A stretch of DNA of 41,037 nt from Mycolicibacterium xanthum. GTDB lineage: Bacteria > Actinomycetota > Actinomycetes > Mycobacteriales > Mycobacteriaceae. Positions 1-7,495 of this stretch are shown here, in pieces (positions within the stretch are counted from its first letter, which is position 1; each line of letters opens with the position of its first letter). Below the pieces are notes generated by a model. That model was not told where the DNA came from. It saw nothing but the letters and a program-made list of their open reading frames with translations, and did not search any database. The stretch covers positions 1 through 41,037 of the forward strand of contig NZ_JAIFZS010000075.1 of NCBI RefSeq assembly GCF_019710635.1, read 5' to 3'. The position numbers and the translations under genes were made by a program.

Positions 1-128
1 GACCGCCGACGCGGCGGCGAACCTGTGGGACACTTTCACTGGAAGTGCCTTTCCGAGTTGTGCCGATAAGTGCGTAAGGAACACTCATCATCACAGCTCA
101 GAGGGCACTTTCCTCGTCACGACACCCG

Positions 129-329
129 ATGACCAGCCGATTCGTCGGTGGATCGAGGCTTAGGTTGATGGCTGGCTCCTATATTTCCTACATCACAGCG
201 TTTCTCGTCGTGAACTGGTCGTCGCCAGCAGCGTGGGTGCTGCCGACGGTCGTGGGGACCCCACTAATCGCCCTTGCGTCACGTCACCTAGCAACACAAC
301 CGGAGGGCGCTCATGTCCCACCCGAATAA
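129..329 (+). pseudogene. Short membrane-protein fragment, possibly the C-terminal remnant of a larger gene
   Basis: A 66-residue open frame with a hydrophobic stretch (about residues 14-50) that could form one or two membrane helices. It ends inside the start of the following dehydrogenase gene (17-nt overlap in a different frame). In the same frame a TAA stop lies at 75-77, so the frame does not extend back to the window edge. It has no clear Shine-Dalgarno sequence. The hydrophobic pattern, with Gly-Ser-Tyr and Pro-Thr-Val-Val-Gly-Thr-Pro, looks like real membrane-protein coding sequence rather than chance. I read it as the tail of a membrane protein that lost its N-terminal part, but a genuine small membrane protein cannot be excluded. 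No function is assigned. Confidence 0.3.
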
Positions 330-1239
330 CTGGGTCTCGAACTCACGGTGGGCACCTGACCAGATCGACGACCAGTCCGGTCGCGTAGCCGTGATCACCG
401 GCGCGAATAGCGGCATAGGCTACCGAGTTGCTCTCCACATGGCAGAGCACGGCGCGCGCACCGTGCTGGCATGCCGCGACACCGCCGAAGGCGCCCGCGC
501 CGCGCAGCGCATCGCGGACGCCGTCCCTGATGCAGCCACCCGCGTCGAAGAAGTTGACCTCGCCGACCTGTGCTCAGTCGAACATCTCGCCGGCCGGATC
601 GCCGAGCGCGGCGATCGACTCGACTACCTTTTCAACAACGCCGGCGTGATGATGGCGTCGAACGAGAAGACAGCACAGGGCCATGAGTTTCACTTTGGGG
701 TGAATCATCTCGCGCACTTCGTGCTGACCAACCGACTGCTGCCCACCTTGATGGCGACTCCGGACTCGGTCATTGTGACCGTCTCGAGCTACGGCCACAG
801 ATGGGGCGGGATCGATTTTGATGCGCTCGGGGCCAGAAGCGCGCCCGGCAACGCCAGCAAAGCCTACGCGCAGAGCAAACTGGCGAACCTTCTCTTTCAC
901 TACGAACTAGATCGTCGCCTAACCAACGCACGAGCCCCAACCCGTGCCGTCGCCGCCCACCCGGGGCGGGCTCGAACAGAGCTGGCACGCCACTCGCGCA
1001 TGCTGCGGCTGGTCCAGCCCCTGTTATCCCAATCGGCCGACCAAGGCTCGTGGCCACTCCTCTACGCCGCCACATCGCCGCGAGCTGCCGCCGGTAAGTA
1101 CTACGGCCCCAACGGCTTCCTAGGCCTCACTGGATATCCCGCCGAAAGCACCGCCAGTCCCCGTGCGCGTGACCCGGGGGCAGCTGGCCGCCTTTGGGAT
1201 CTCTCGGAGTCGCTAACCGGGGTGACATCTGGCATCTGA
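313..1239 (+). CDS. Short-chain dehydrogenase/reductase, retinol-dehydrogenase-like
   Basis: A 308-residue NAD(P)-dependent oxidoreductase of the classical/extended SDR type. The Rossmann dinucleotide motif TGANSGIG lies at about residues 29-36, NNAG near residue 108, and the catalytic Ser followed by Tyr-Ala-Gln-Ser-Lys (YxxxK) near residues 158 and 185. Length and motif order match the mycobacterial 'retinol dehydrogenase/protochlorophyllide reductase-like' group, which oxidises or reduces alcohols, ketones or steroids; the substrate here is unknown. The ATG at 313 has a strong GGAGGG Shine-Dalgarno 6 nt upstream. The gene stands alone, facing the frameshifted TetR gene, so it is not clearly part of the catabolic operons. 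Confidence 0.9.
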   Translation: MSHPNNWVSNSRWAPDQIDDQSGRVAVITGANSGIGYRVALHMAEHGARTVLACRDTAEGARAAQRIADAVPDAATRVEEVDLADLCSVEHLAGRIAERGDRLDYLFNNAGVMMASNEKTAQGHEFHFGVNHLAHFVLTNRLLPTLMATPDSVIVTVSSYGHRWGGIDFDALGARSAPGNASKAYAQSKLANLLFHYELDRRLTNARAPTRAVAAHPGRARTELARHSRMLRLVQPLLSQSADQGSWPLLYAATSPRAAAGKYYGPNGFLGLTGYPAESTASPRARDPGAAGRLWDLSESLTGVTSGI

Positions 1240-1306
1240 TGTGCCCGATAGAAACCGATGTCCCACGTTGTGACCTTTCGTTTCCAGGTCTAGTGAGCAT
1301 GAAGCC

Positions 1307-2000
1307 TTAGCCACCACAATGAATCTGGGCAAGTCCTGCGATCAGCAGGTCCAACCCGAAGTTGAATTCCTCCCCGAGTGCGACCGGCAAGTGTTCAGCG
1401 AGCGCCGACGGTTGCCGGGTAGCGATCGACGCCCAAGTATTGAAGGTCGGGTTGCACTGCGCCATACTCGATACCCGCGTCCGAGAGTTGGATCGAAAAT
1501 CCAAGAACGTAGCGAGCGGGGGTCGCATAACACCGGGCGGCGAGCTCGGGAGCGAATCCATTGTCGAGCAGCACCGAGATCACATGTTCACGAATGGCCA
1601 TCATGTTCGGCCCGCCAGGCACGCGTTCGACCAACAGGGCCGCGACGTTTCTGTGCCGACGCAACGCGTCGAACATCATCTTCGCGGTCACCCGGCAGGC
1701 TTCCTGCCAACCGGAGGCGTCGAGCCGCTGAGCATCGGCGGCTACCTCGCTGAAAACACGGTCGACGACCCGGGCGAGTAGCTCACCACGATTGGCGAAG
1801 TGACGGTAGAGAGTCGCGGTTCCCGAATCAAGCCGTTGTGCCTGAACACGCATCGACAACGCGTCCGGGCATTCATCGTCGACGATGGCCAGCGCCGCGT
1901 CGATGATCCGATCCGTACGCACTGGCGGGCGGCCCTGCGAGGGGCGCAGCGCAGCGTCGCCGGCGGATGCGCGCACTCTGTTGGCAGCGGGCACGCCCAC
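1307..2000 (-). pseudogene. TetR-family regulator, frameshifted near the C-terminus
   Basis: The main frame, from about 2000 (a GTG; another GTG lies at 1994) down to a stop at 1395, encodes a TetR N-terminal helix-turn-helix (the GTATLYRHFANR recognition-helix region) and most of a TetR C-terminal ligand domain. It stops abruptly after TVGAR. The expected C-terminal end, LAEHLPVALGEEFNFGLDLL, is encoded in another frame and runs to a stop at 1307. The intact paralogue at 10753-11496 shows the two parts belong together (its end reads DEFTFGLDLIIDGL). The break is at about 1396-1402 and fits loss of one base in a GC-run. Either the regulator makes a truncated protein or this is a pseudogene (or a sequencing error). 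It is divergent from its PPOX neighbour, as in the second copy. Confidence 0.8.
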
Positions 2001-2033
2001 AGTATGACGGGCTTGACTGCACCGTTCAATATC

Positions 2034-2048
2034 GGTAACGATGTAACC
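2034..2048. promoter_or_regulatory. Candidate TetR operator between divergent TetR and PPOX genes
   Basis: GGTAAC-GAT-GTAACC, an imperfect inverted repeat (5 of 6 bases pair in the 6-nt arms), sits in the AT-richer spacer between the frameshifted TetR gene and the PPOX gene. The position suits autoregulation and control of the PPOX gene. No binding data exist; the call rests on symmetry and location only. Confidence 0.4.
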
Positions 2049-2108
2049 ATATTTATCGGCTCTGCGGTGGTGTCTAGGACCGAAGACAGAAGGAAACGAG
2101 AAACGCCG

Positions 2109-2663
2109 ATGTTGCTTCCACTTGCACCCGAACCCTTCACCGTTCCGACCGACCGCGACATGCTGCCCTCGGAACGCCGCCAATTCGTACAGACACATCG
2201 AACCTGCGTATACGGCTACCGGCGTCGCCAGGACGGACCTGCCATGTCGATCGTCTACTACGTGCCCACCGACGACGACGAGCTACTCGTGTCCACCATG
2301 GCCGGTCGCGGCAAGGCGCGAGCCGTGGCACGCGACGGAAAAGTCAGCCTCTGCGTGCTCGACGAACGCTGGCCATTTGCCTATCTGCAGGTCTACGCCG
2401 ATGCCGAGATCGAGCATGACCACAACCTGATCGTGGACGTCATGATGGCAGTCGGCGATCGGATGTCGGGCCAACCCCTGACCGACGACGCCAGGCCCGT
2501 CGTCGAAGCGATGGCCATCGAGGAGAACAGGGTGGTCGTGCGCTGTCGCCCGTACGCGACATTCGCACAACCACCACGACACCTCCACCACAACGACCAG
2601 GACGAGAAGATCACCCACTGGGTTTCAGGCACCATCCCCTGGAACGCGCCGGACCCGACGTGA
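2109..2663 (+). CDS. Pyridoxamine 5'-phosphate oxidase-like (split-barrel) flavin-binding protein, copy 1
   Basis: 184 residues, starting at the ATG at 2109 after an AGAAGGAAA purine-rich stretch; the frame is open further upstream but that part overlaps the regulator's promoter. The central segment (MSIVYYVPTD, then LVSTMAGRGKAR and VSLCVLDERWPF) is typical of PPOX-fold proteins, which bind FMN or F420 and reduce or sense small molecules. It has no signal peptide. The protein is nearly identical to copy 2 at 10113-10670, and a decayed third copy lies at 38063-38300. Each intact copy is divergent from a TetR gene, so it is probably induced by that regulator's ligand. The substrate is unknown; a detoxifying reductase role is inference. 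Confidence 0.85.
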   Translation: MLLPLAPEPFTVPTDRDMLPSERRQFVQTHRTCVYGYRRRQDGPAMSIVYYVPTDDDELLVSTMAGRGKARAVARDGKVSLCVLDERWPFAYLQVYADAEIEHDHNLIVDVMMAVGDRMSGQPLTDDARPVVEAMAIEENRVVVRCRPYATFAQPPRHLHHNDQDEKITHWVSGTIPWNAPDPT

Positions 2664-2670
2664 TAGGCAT

Positions 2671-2724
2671 GCACTCGTCCCGCCAACCAGCATGCGGCAG
2701 TATCCCCTAAGAGCCGACGAGTGC
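2671..2724. terminator. Possible bidirectional terminator (long-loop inverted repeat)
   Basis: A perfect 9-nt inverted repeat, GCACTCGTC (2671-2679) and GACGAGTGC (2716-2724), lies between the convergent ends of the PPOX and DUF5134 genes. Its right arm overlaps the last DUF5134 codons. The 36-nt loop and absence of a T-run make this weak. Confidence 0.25.
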
Positions 2725-3345
2725 CGTCACCAACATCAGGGACATCGTCAGATCCATGACGGCATGGGGAAATACCGCGACTCGCGTCGCCTTCGGCAGC
2801 TTGCGGTGATCGATCCCGGGAAAGCGGAGCGTGATGGCCACGATGACAGAGCCCAGGAGGTCGGCAAGGAAGAACGCCACCCCGATCCAGCCCAGTACCG
2901 GCAGTGGCGGCGGGGCTGCGTGCTCGCGGTGTAGGCCATACATCTCAGGTCGCGAAACGGCCCCCAGGGTCGGGTAGAGCATGGCCAGCGCCGCGATCAA
3001 GTGATAGCCGGCGGCCGCGATGAGGTCAGTGGACTGCCCACCGACAGGCGCACGCCTGCGTTGGCCGATATGTATGACGATCAACACTGTGTATACCGCA
3101 GCGAGAGCGCCGAAGATGCTCTGCCACAGGTAACTCGGCACCGCATCGTGCGGGAAGACGACCATGATGAAGATCGCCGCCAGCATCACGATATGCCCGA
3201 GATCGGACGCCCGGCCGGACGAATAGAGACCCGGCACCGCTTCGTGGCGGCCCCCGCCAGTCGCCCGAGCCACGGCGACGATGAGACCGGCGGCCGTCAG
3301 CCCGGCCACCGCCCAGCGCACAGCCAGCGGTAGATCATCGAGCAT
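2707..3345 (-). CDS. DUF5134-family six-helix membrane protein
   Basis: 212 residues with about six hydrophobic helices (roughly 7-27, 46-63, 71-93, 106-124, 149-170, 190-210). Repeated His-x-x-Met type positions inside helices (LGHIVM; FPHAVMDLTM) are as I recall for DUF5134 proteins, which are common in mycobacteria and functionally uncharacterised. It starts 17 nt after the stop of the linalool dehydratase/isomerase-like gene on the same strand, so it is the last gene of that leftward operon. This suggests a membrane partner, for example a transporter or anchor, for the enzyme or its substrate; that is inference. No strong Shine-Dalgarno is visible, consistent with readthrough translation from the upstream gene. 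Confidence 0.82.
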   Translation of the reverse strand: MLDDLPLAVRWAVAGLTAAGLIVAVARATGGGRHEAVPGLYSSGRASDLGHIVMLAAIFIMVVFPHDAVPSYLWQSIFGALAAVYTVLIVIHIGQRRRAPVGGQSTDLIAAAGYHLIAALAMLYPTLGAVSRPEMYGLHREHAAPPPLPVLGWIGVAFFLADLLGSVIVAITLRFPGIDHRKLPKATRVAVFPHAVMDLTMSLMLVTALVGS

Positions 3346-3362
3346 TTCGGTGACCGGTGCCG

Positions 3363-4775
3363 CTACTGAGTGGGGGCCAGCGAAACAGCGGTACGGGCGT
3401 CGAGGTCGACGTCGACGTAACCGAGGCCTCGCTCGTCGGCAGTCACCGTGGGCTCAACGGCGCCGCCTACACGGTGGGTTCGATTCGGCTGCAGGCGGGC
3501 GATGCCCAGGCGTGCACGATGCGGCCCAGTCCCGGGGTACAGCACCAGATCGAGGTCCGACCCGTCAGTGAGCGCGCGAGCCACCAGGACATCGGGGTAG
3601 GCCGCCTCGGCGAGCACCGGGCCGGTGCGCCACTGCTCGGGAATCCGTCCCGCAATGAGATCAGCGACACCGTTCGTGCGTGAGAACCGCGCCAGCGCGT
3701 ACATCGCGTTGACGAGGTTCGACACCCCGCGATAACGACGGGCTCCACGCGCGCGCTCCTGTTCGAGGTCGGAATCGATGGCCTCGGATAGCCTGTCGGC
3801 GATGTGATCCGCGCCAAATTCTCTGGCCGCGTTCATGACTGCAACCTTGGTATTCGCTTCACCGTTAGTGAAGCGGTAGTTGCCGACGTCGATTCGCAGC
3901 CAGCTGCGACCCCGCATCACGACGTCGTCCCCGTCCCAGCGGAGCAGTCGTGACGTGATCATGTCCCAGGTCTGTCGGGCGATGTCGGGCATCGCCGCGC
4001 TCAGCCACAATGCCATCGCTGCGTCGGACCCGATCACCGGGGGTGAGAGGTTGACCGATGCTCCGAGGCGTATCGGAATGAACCGGCGATCGGCACGTCG
4101 CCAGCCGTCGGCGTCATAGCTCGTGCGTACTTTCGAGACCAGTTCACTGGAGATGTCATCGTTGTGAAGGCGGTCGTACATCATCAAGGTGTTGAGAGCG
4201 AACGTATTGCAGATCGGGTAGATCAGATGCGGCTCGCATGGGTACTGCGGGCACTTCGGCTTGGCCAGCATGTTCTCCCTGATGGCAAAAGCCAGCCGCC
4301 GGAAGTCGTACTCGTGCGAGATCTGGTCGTCCCATCGATACGTCAACGAGCCAGGGCGATCGAAGGCGTCGTCTTGGTTCAGTGTTTGAAACACCCCGAT
4401 CATCACGCCGAGATAGCCGCTGTACATCACGTTGGCGTGCCTGATCGGATCGGTTTCGTGCCGCAGATAACCGATCCGACTCTCTCGAGCCCAATACCCC
4501 CAGACCCTCTTGTCGCACATCTTGACGATCAGGTTCCGCTGCGCTGCTGCCAGATATCCGGTGAACGCCGGTGTTCGCGTCAGTTGCGACAGTGCCAGTG
4601 CATAGCCGATGAAGTTCAACTGGTAGCGATAGGCAGCGGTGCCCACCTGGTCTCGGCGGTCGAAACCATCGAACTGGTCCAGCGGTTGCAGCGAAAGATC
4701 GAACAGGCCACGAAGGACCTCCAGATCGTCCGGCGTCGATTCGCCAACGACGGGCAGCACTCCTACAGCGGTCAT
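3363..4775 (-). CDS. Linalool dehydratase/isomerase (Ldi)-family protein
   Basis: 470 residues, alpha/alpha-barrel type. The diagnostic segment is KCPQYPCEPHLIYPICN at about residues 174-190. Cys180 and Cys189 are nine apart, followed by an Asn and then a MYDRLH-like segment, matching the Cys171/Cys180 pair of Castellaniella defragrans Ldi as I remember it. An acidic residue at about 39-42 fits the catalytic Asp39 position. Where I recall the Ldi histidine (YKGH), this protein has YSGY (Tyr121), so the chemistry may differ. Ldi hydrates/dehydrates and isomerises tertiary terpene alcohols (linalool, geraniol, myrcene). It has no signal peptide, unlike periplasmic Ldi. Its ATG overlaps the stop of the upstream 55-residue membrane peptide (ATGA). 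Family assignment is fairly sure; substrate is unknown. Confidence 0.82.
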   Translation of the reverse strand: MTAVGVLPVVGESTPDDLEVLRGLFDLSLQPLDQFDGFDRRDQVGTAAYRYQLNFIGYALALSQLTRTPAFTGYLAAAQRNLIVKMCDKRVWGYWARESRIGYLRHETDPIRHANVMYSGYLGVMIGVFQTLNQDDAFDRPGSLTYRWDDQISHEYDFRRLAFAIRENMLAKPKCPQYPCEPHLIYPICNTFALNTLMMYDRLHNDDISSELVSKVRTSYDADGWRRADRRFIPIRLGASVNLSPPVIGSDAAMALWLSAAMPDIARQTWDMITSRLLRWDGDDVVMRGRSWLRIDVGNYRFTNGEANTKVAVMNAAREFGADHIADRLSEAIDSDLEQERARGARRYRGVSNLVNAMYALARFSRTNGVADLIAGRIPEQWRTGPVLAEAAYPDVLVARALTDGSDLDLVLYPGTGPHRARLGIARLQPNRTHRVGGAVEPTVTADERGLGYVDVDLDARTAVSLAPTQ

Positions 4776-4939
4776 CCCGCACCCTTCAATTCGATCTGGG
4801 GTTTCAACACACTTTCAGGCGGCGCAGACCACGTGGCGGGTGGCGCGAACCCCGACTCCGGCAGCTTCCCACCTTTGACCTTGCGCCAGCAGTACTGCAC
4901 GGCAATAACCAAGTAGGTCAACGCAACACAGCAGATCAT
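4772..4939 (-). CDS. 55-residue single-helix membrane peptide, translationally coupled
   Basis: A short frame, below usual gene-finding length. Its ATG overlaps the TetR stop by 4 nt (4936-4939) and its TGA overlaps the Ldi-like start by 4 nt (4772-4775), so it fills the space between those genes exactly. The first about 18 residues are hydrophobic (MICCVALTYLVIAV), then a basic patch (WRKVKGGK), then a Pro-rich soluble tail. This predicts an N-terminal membrane anchor with the tail in the cytoplasm. Double ATGA coupling argues it is translated in fixed ratio with the enzyme. I recognise no family; an anchor or assembly factor for the Ldi-like protein is inference. Confidence 0.6.
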   Translation of the reverse strand: MICCVALTYLVIAVQYCWRKVKGGKLPESGFAPPATWSAPPESVLKPQIELKGAG

Positions 4940-5535
4940 GTACCACCGGCCACTGCCGCCAGAATGCGGGCGCTGCGCTGGCTGATGGACTCAGCGCTCT
5001 CTTCCGGGTGCTCGAGCCACCACCCAACTGTTGCCGAGACCACGCTGAACCAGATCTGGGTCACCAGTGAGACGTCCCGGTCATCGTGATTTCCGATTTC
5101 CGACAGCGCCTCCCGGACACCTGCATTGCCGAGTTCAGCGAGCTTTCGCCGGTACAGCAGCGCGGCCTCGTAGGGATCCGTCGTCGGCGGCAGCGTCCGA
5201 TCGAACAACAACGCCCAGTCCAGCGGCCGCGGCTCGAGCACCCTGAAGAGAGCTTGCAGGCTGGCGACGGCCCGGCCTCGATGCGGACCGCGCTGGGCAG
5301 CGGCGACTTGCTCGACGATCGCTGCGCCCGCTCGATGCGCACAGGCGATGTACAGCCCGTCTTTGGTGCCGAAGTAGTTGTAGATCAACGGCTTCGAGAT
5401 GCCCGCACGTGCAGCTATTCGATCCATCGACACGTGTGCGTATCCTTGTGCACCGAATTCCGCCACCGCAGCGTCGAGAATCGACTGTTCGCGGTCGGCC
5501 CGTGCCACCCCCTTGGTGCCGACATCCTTCGCCAT
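4936..5535 (-). CDS. TetR-family transcriptional regulator, first gene of the Ldi-like operon
   Basis: 199 residues from the ATG at 5535; the frame is open upstream to 5604 but that would include the promoter/operator. The helix-turn-helix is at about residues 20-55 (ISKPLIYNYFGTKDGL in the recognition helix), followed by a TetR ligand domain with a Trp-rich end (SVVSATVGWWLEHPEES). Its stop overlaps the start of the small membrane peptide. A palindrome and a TATAGT -10 box lie just upstream, so it probably represses its own operon, relieved by a substrate or metabolite of the Ldi-like enzyme (inference). Confidence 0.87.
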   Translation of the reverse strand: MAKDVGTKGVARADREQSILDAAVAEFGAQGYAHVSMDRIAARAGISKPLIYNYFGTKDGLYIACAHRAGAAIVEQVAAAQRGPHRGRAVASLQALFRVLEPRPLDWALLFDRTLPPTTDPYEAALLYRRKLAELGNAGVREALSEIGNHDDRDVSLVTQIWFSVVSATVGWWLEHPEESAESISQRSARILAAVAGGT

Positions 5536-5560
5536 AGCCGTGACGATACCACCTGAATTG

Positions 5561-5578
5561 ACTATAGAGTAACTTACT
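5561..5578 (-). promoter_or_regulatory. Promoter and candidate operator of the Ldi-like operon
   Basis: On the minus strand a TATAGT -10 (plus-strand 5561-5566) lies 25 nt upstream of the TetR ATG. Immediately upstream of it is AGTAA-C-TTACT (5568-5578), a perfect 5-nt-arm palindrome with a one-base centre. It would sit between the -35 and -10 boxes, the classical place for TetR repression. Based on symmetry and position only. Confidence 0.45.
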
Positions 5579-5610
5579 GCATGATCAATGGTGTCGGCGG
5601 CCACTCGGCC

Positions 5611-5942
5611 GGTGACCTATTCGGTTACGCGGAACGCTACGGCCATCGGCGAGGCCCGTCGGCGTCGACTCGGAGATGACCGAACAGTTCCACCGAACGT
5701 TCGATGGTGGCGCTCAGGTGCTGACGGCGCTGATGCAGGACGGCATCTCCACCGGATACAGCCGCCCCGACATCGACCTGCACGCGACAGCCGATTCAAT
5801 CGTTGCCATCCCGTTCGGACACATAGCGCTGCCCTACGGGCATGGCCCGACCGTGAAACGCTGGCCGCGCGGGTTGCGGGCCACAACGGATCTGGTCTGT
5901 CGCGGGATTGCGGGCGAGTGGTTGGAAGCCTTTCACGATTGA
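5611..5942 (+). pseudogene. C-terminal remnant of a TetR-family regulator
   Basis: Two plus-strand frames together read like the end of a TetR ligand domain. One gives LFGYAERYGHRRGPSAST and stops at 5677-5679. The other (ATG at 5676, stop ending at 5942) gives FDGGAQVLTALMQDGI, then an IVAIPFGHIALPYG segment and a final Trp-Leu-Glu-Ala-Phe. No helix-turn-helix half is present upstream, where the divergent TetR promoter begins. I read this as a 5'-deleted, frameshifted TetR gene. The junction lies at or near the operator of the Ldi-like operon, so an earlier divergent regulator may have been replaced. Confidence 0.55.
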
Positions 5943-5984
5943 GGCTCAGCGATCGTGTCTGCTCGCCAACGCCCGGCTCGTCGG

Positions 5985-7097
5985 TCAGCGGCGTGGTGTG
6001 GTGGTGATGTGCAGGTGGTCGTAGTGGCCGTAGCCCGACCCCCGCGGACCGCCCGGCGTGTAGTACGTACCGCGCCAGATCACATCCTGTAAGCCGAATC
6101 GGGCCGCATTGCTCATCACGAAGGCGAAGATCTCGTCTCCGAGCGCGATGCCCTCGGCGCTGCCGGAATTGGGAATCATCACATCGATCGCCAGACCGCT
6201 GGGGTGCCACGGCTTGGAGTCCGGCCGAACCCCGTCGATATTGGCGATCTGGGGAAACCTCGCGCTGATGGCCCGCGCCGCCAGGATGGTGTTGGGCTGC
6301 AGTCCGGCCTCCACGGCCACGCCGACGGGCAAAGCTTCCGGGATATCGACGGCAGCAGCCACCGGCAATGGCGCAACCCCGCCCGGCGGCGGGGCCGGCA
6401 TCGCGGCGATGGGCGGGTCGGCCGGGACGGGCGCACTCGGCGGCGGCAGCACTGCGGACGCGGTGTCGACCACCATCTGCTGTTGCGGTGTCAACGCCGC
6501 GTACTGCGCCTCCGCAGCGAGAATCTGTTGCTGCAGGTCAGTCCATTTGGCCTGCAGCTCTGCGCTCACCGCGGCAGACTGCTCGGCCGCGTCGCGGGCG
6601 GCCGTGGCGGATGCCTCCGAGACCCGGGCGGCAGCGGCCGCGCGCTCATGTGCTGATCGAAAGGCCTTCATCTGATCGGCCATCTCAGCGGCGACTGCCC
6701 GCTGTAGCGACAGCTCGTCGATCAGCTGCTGCGGGGAAGCTGCGGTGAGCAACGTCGCTATCTGACCGGTGCGTCCGCTCATGTAGGTCGCCGACGCCAG
6801 TCGGTCTACCGCGGCCTGATAGGGCTGCAGCTGCGAGTTCGCGACCTCGAGGGCGCCCAGGTCGGCGCGGTGGCGGTCTTCGGCGGCGGTCTGGGCGGCC
6901 AGTTTGTCGTCGGTCTCCCGTTGGGCCGTGGTGACAGCCTCGCGACTCTGCAGCGCTTGACGGGACAACTCGTCGAGCCTGGACAGCGCGTCCGCCGCCG
7001 GGTCAGCCTTCACATCACCCATCGATATCGCCGCCACCAGGAGCGCGGCCGCCGAACTGACCACGGATCGCCGAAGCAAGAGGCGCACCGTGGTCAT
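5985..7097 (-). CDS. Secreted coiled-coil protein with C-terminal peptidase-like domain (RipA-like N-terminus)
   Basis: 370 residues. An N-terminal signal sequence (about 1-32, hydrophobic core SSAAALLVAAI) is followed by a long Ala/Gln/Glu-rich coiled coil (about 35-215) like the N-terminal part of mycobacterial RipA. A Pro/Ala-rich linker (about 220-260) follows. The C-terminal domain contains HPSGLAIDVMIP and, near the end, YDHLHIT. His-x6-Asp with a later His-x-His is the metal-site layout of M15/LAS-type peptidases and of the mycobacterial 'ARB_07466-like' domain. It is probably exported and acts on, or binds to, peptidoglycan. Catalytic activity is unproven. It stands alone and is divergent from the DUF1906 gene across a 400-nt spacer. 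Confidence 0.83.
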   Translation of the reverse strand: MTTVRLLLRRSVVSSAAALLVAAISMGDVKADPAADALSRLDELSRQALQSREAVTTAQRETDDKLAAQTAAEDRHRADLGALEVANSQLQPYQAAVDRLASATYMSGRTGQIATLLTAASPQQLIDELSLQRAVAAEMADQMKAFRSAHERAAAAARVSEASATAARDAAEQSAAVSAELQAKWTDLQQQILAAEAQYAALTPQQQMVVDTASAVLPPPSAPVPADPPIAAMPAPPPGGVAPLPVAAAVDIPEALPVGVAVEAGLQPNTILAARAISARFPQIANIDGVRPDSKPWHPSGLAIDVMIPNSGSAEGIALGDEIFAFVMSNAARFGLQDVIWRGTYYTPGGPRGSGYGHYDHLHITTTPRR

Positions 7098-7321
7098 GCG
7101 GATTGTCCCGATCCTTCGCTGCAGGGACCGATCACGATCCGGCTAGTGGGTCTGGGCAAGGCTACGAACTCGCGTGGGCGCTGTCCACCCGGCCGATACC
7201 GCGACTGCCACTGCAGTGGTGACCCGCTGTCGACTTACACACCCGCGTCACCGCTGGTTCAGTTGCGCGCACTACAGGGTCCACCCAGCAGTCGACGCGA
7301 TCGGCGCTTTCCGCCCCGACG

Positions 7322-7386
7322 CCGCCGAAATGGCATTCCGGCAGGCGTTTTGCGAGAGCGGGCCTGCTGGAATGCCATTTCGGCGG
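7322..7386. repeat. Long near-perfect inverted repeat (hairpin)
   Basis: Two 25-nt arms, 7322-7346 and 7362-7386, pair at 24 of 25 positions around a 15-nt loop. The core of the arm reads GCCGAAATGGCATTCC. It lies in the 398-nt spacer between divergent genes, so it is not an ordinary terminator. A palindromic repeat unit (REP/MITE-like) or a regulatory RNA hairpin are the options. The rest of the spacer holds only a 12-nt palindrome, CCACTGCAGTGG, at 7208-7219. Confidence 0.85.
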
Positions 7387-7495
7387 GCTGGGTCGGGGGC
7401 TCGTTACCGATCAGATGGCAAATTGGGATTGAGTTGCCGTCGACGAGCCTCGCCAAGCTCAATAGTAACAATTGTCCCTTTGGTACCATCAGGTA

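Noticed and set aside
1..128. Possible gene end at the left edge
   Set aside because: Stops interrupt the frames and no domain is visible; nothing can be supported here.
1319..1781. Plus-strand open frames across the frameshifted TetR gene
   Set aside because: They are antisense to a clear TetR coding frame and have no recognisable domain; GC-rich DNA leaves such frames open.
4164..4916. Plus-strand 250-codon frame opposite the Ldi-like gene
   Set aside because: Antisense shadow: the opposite frame carries conserved Ldi residues, and this one has no domain.
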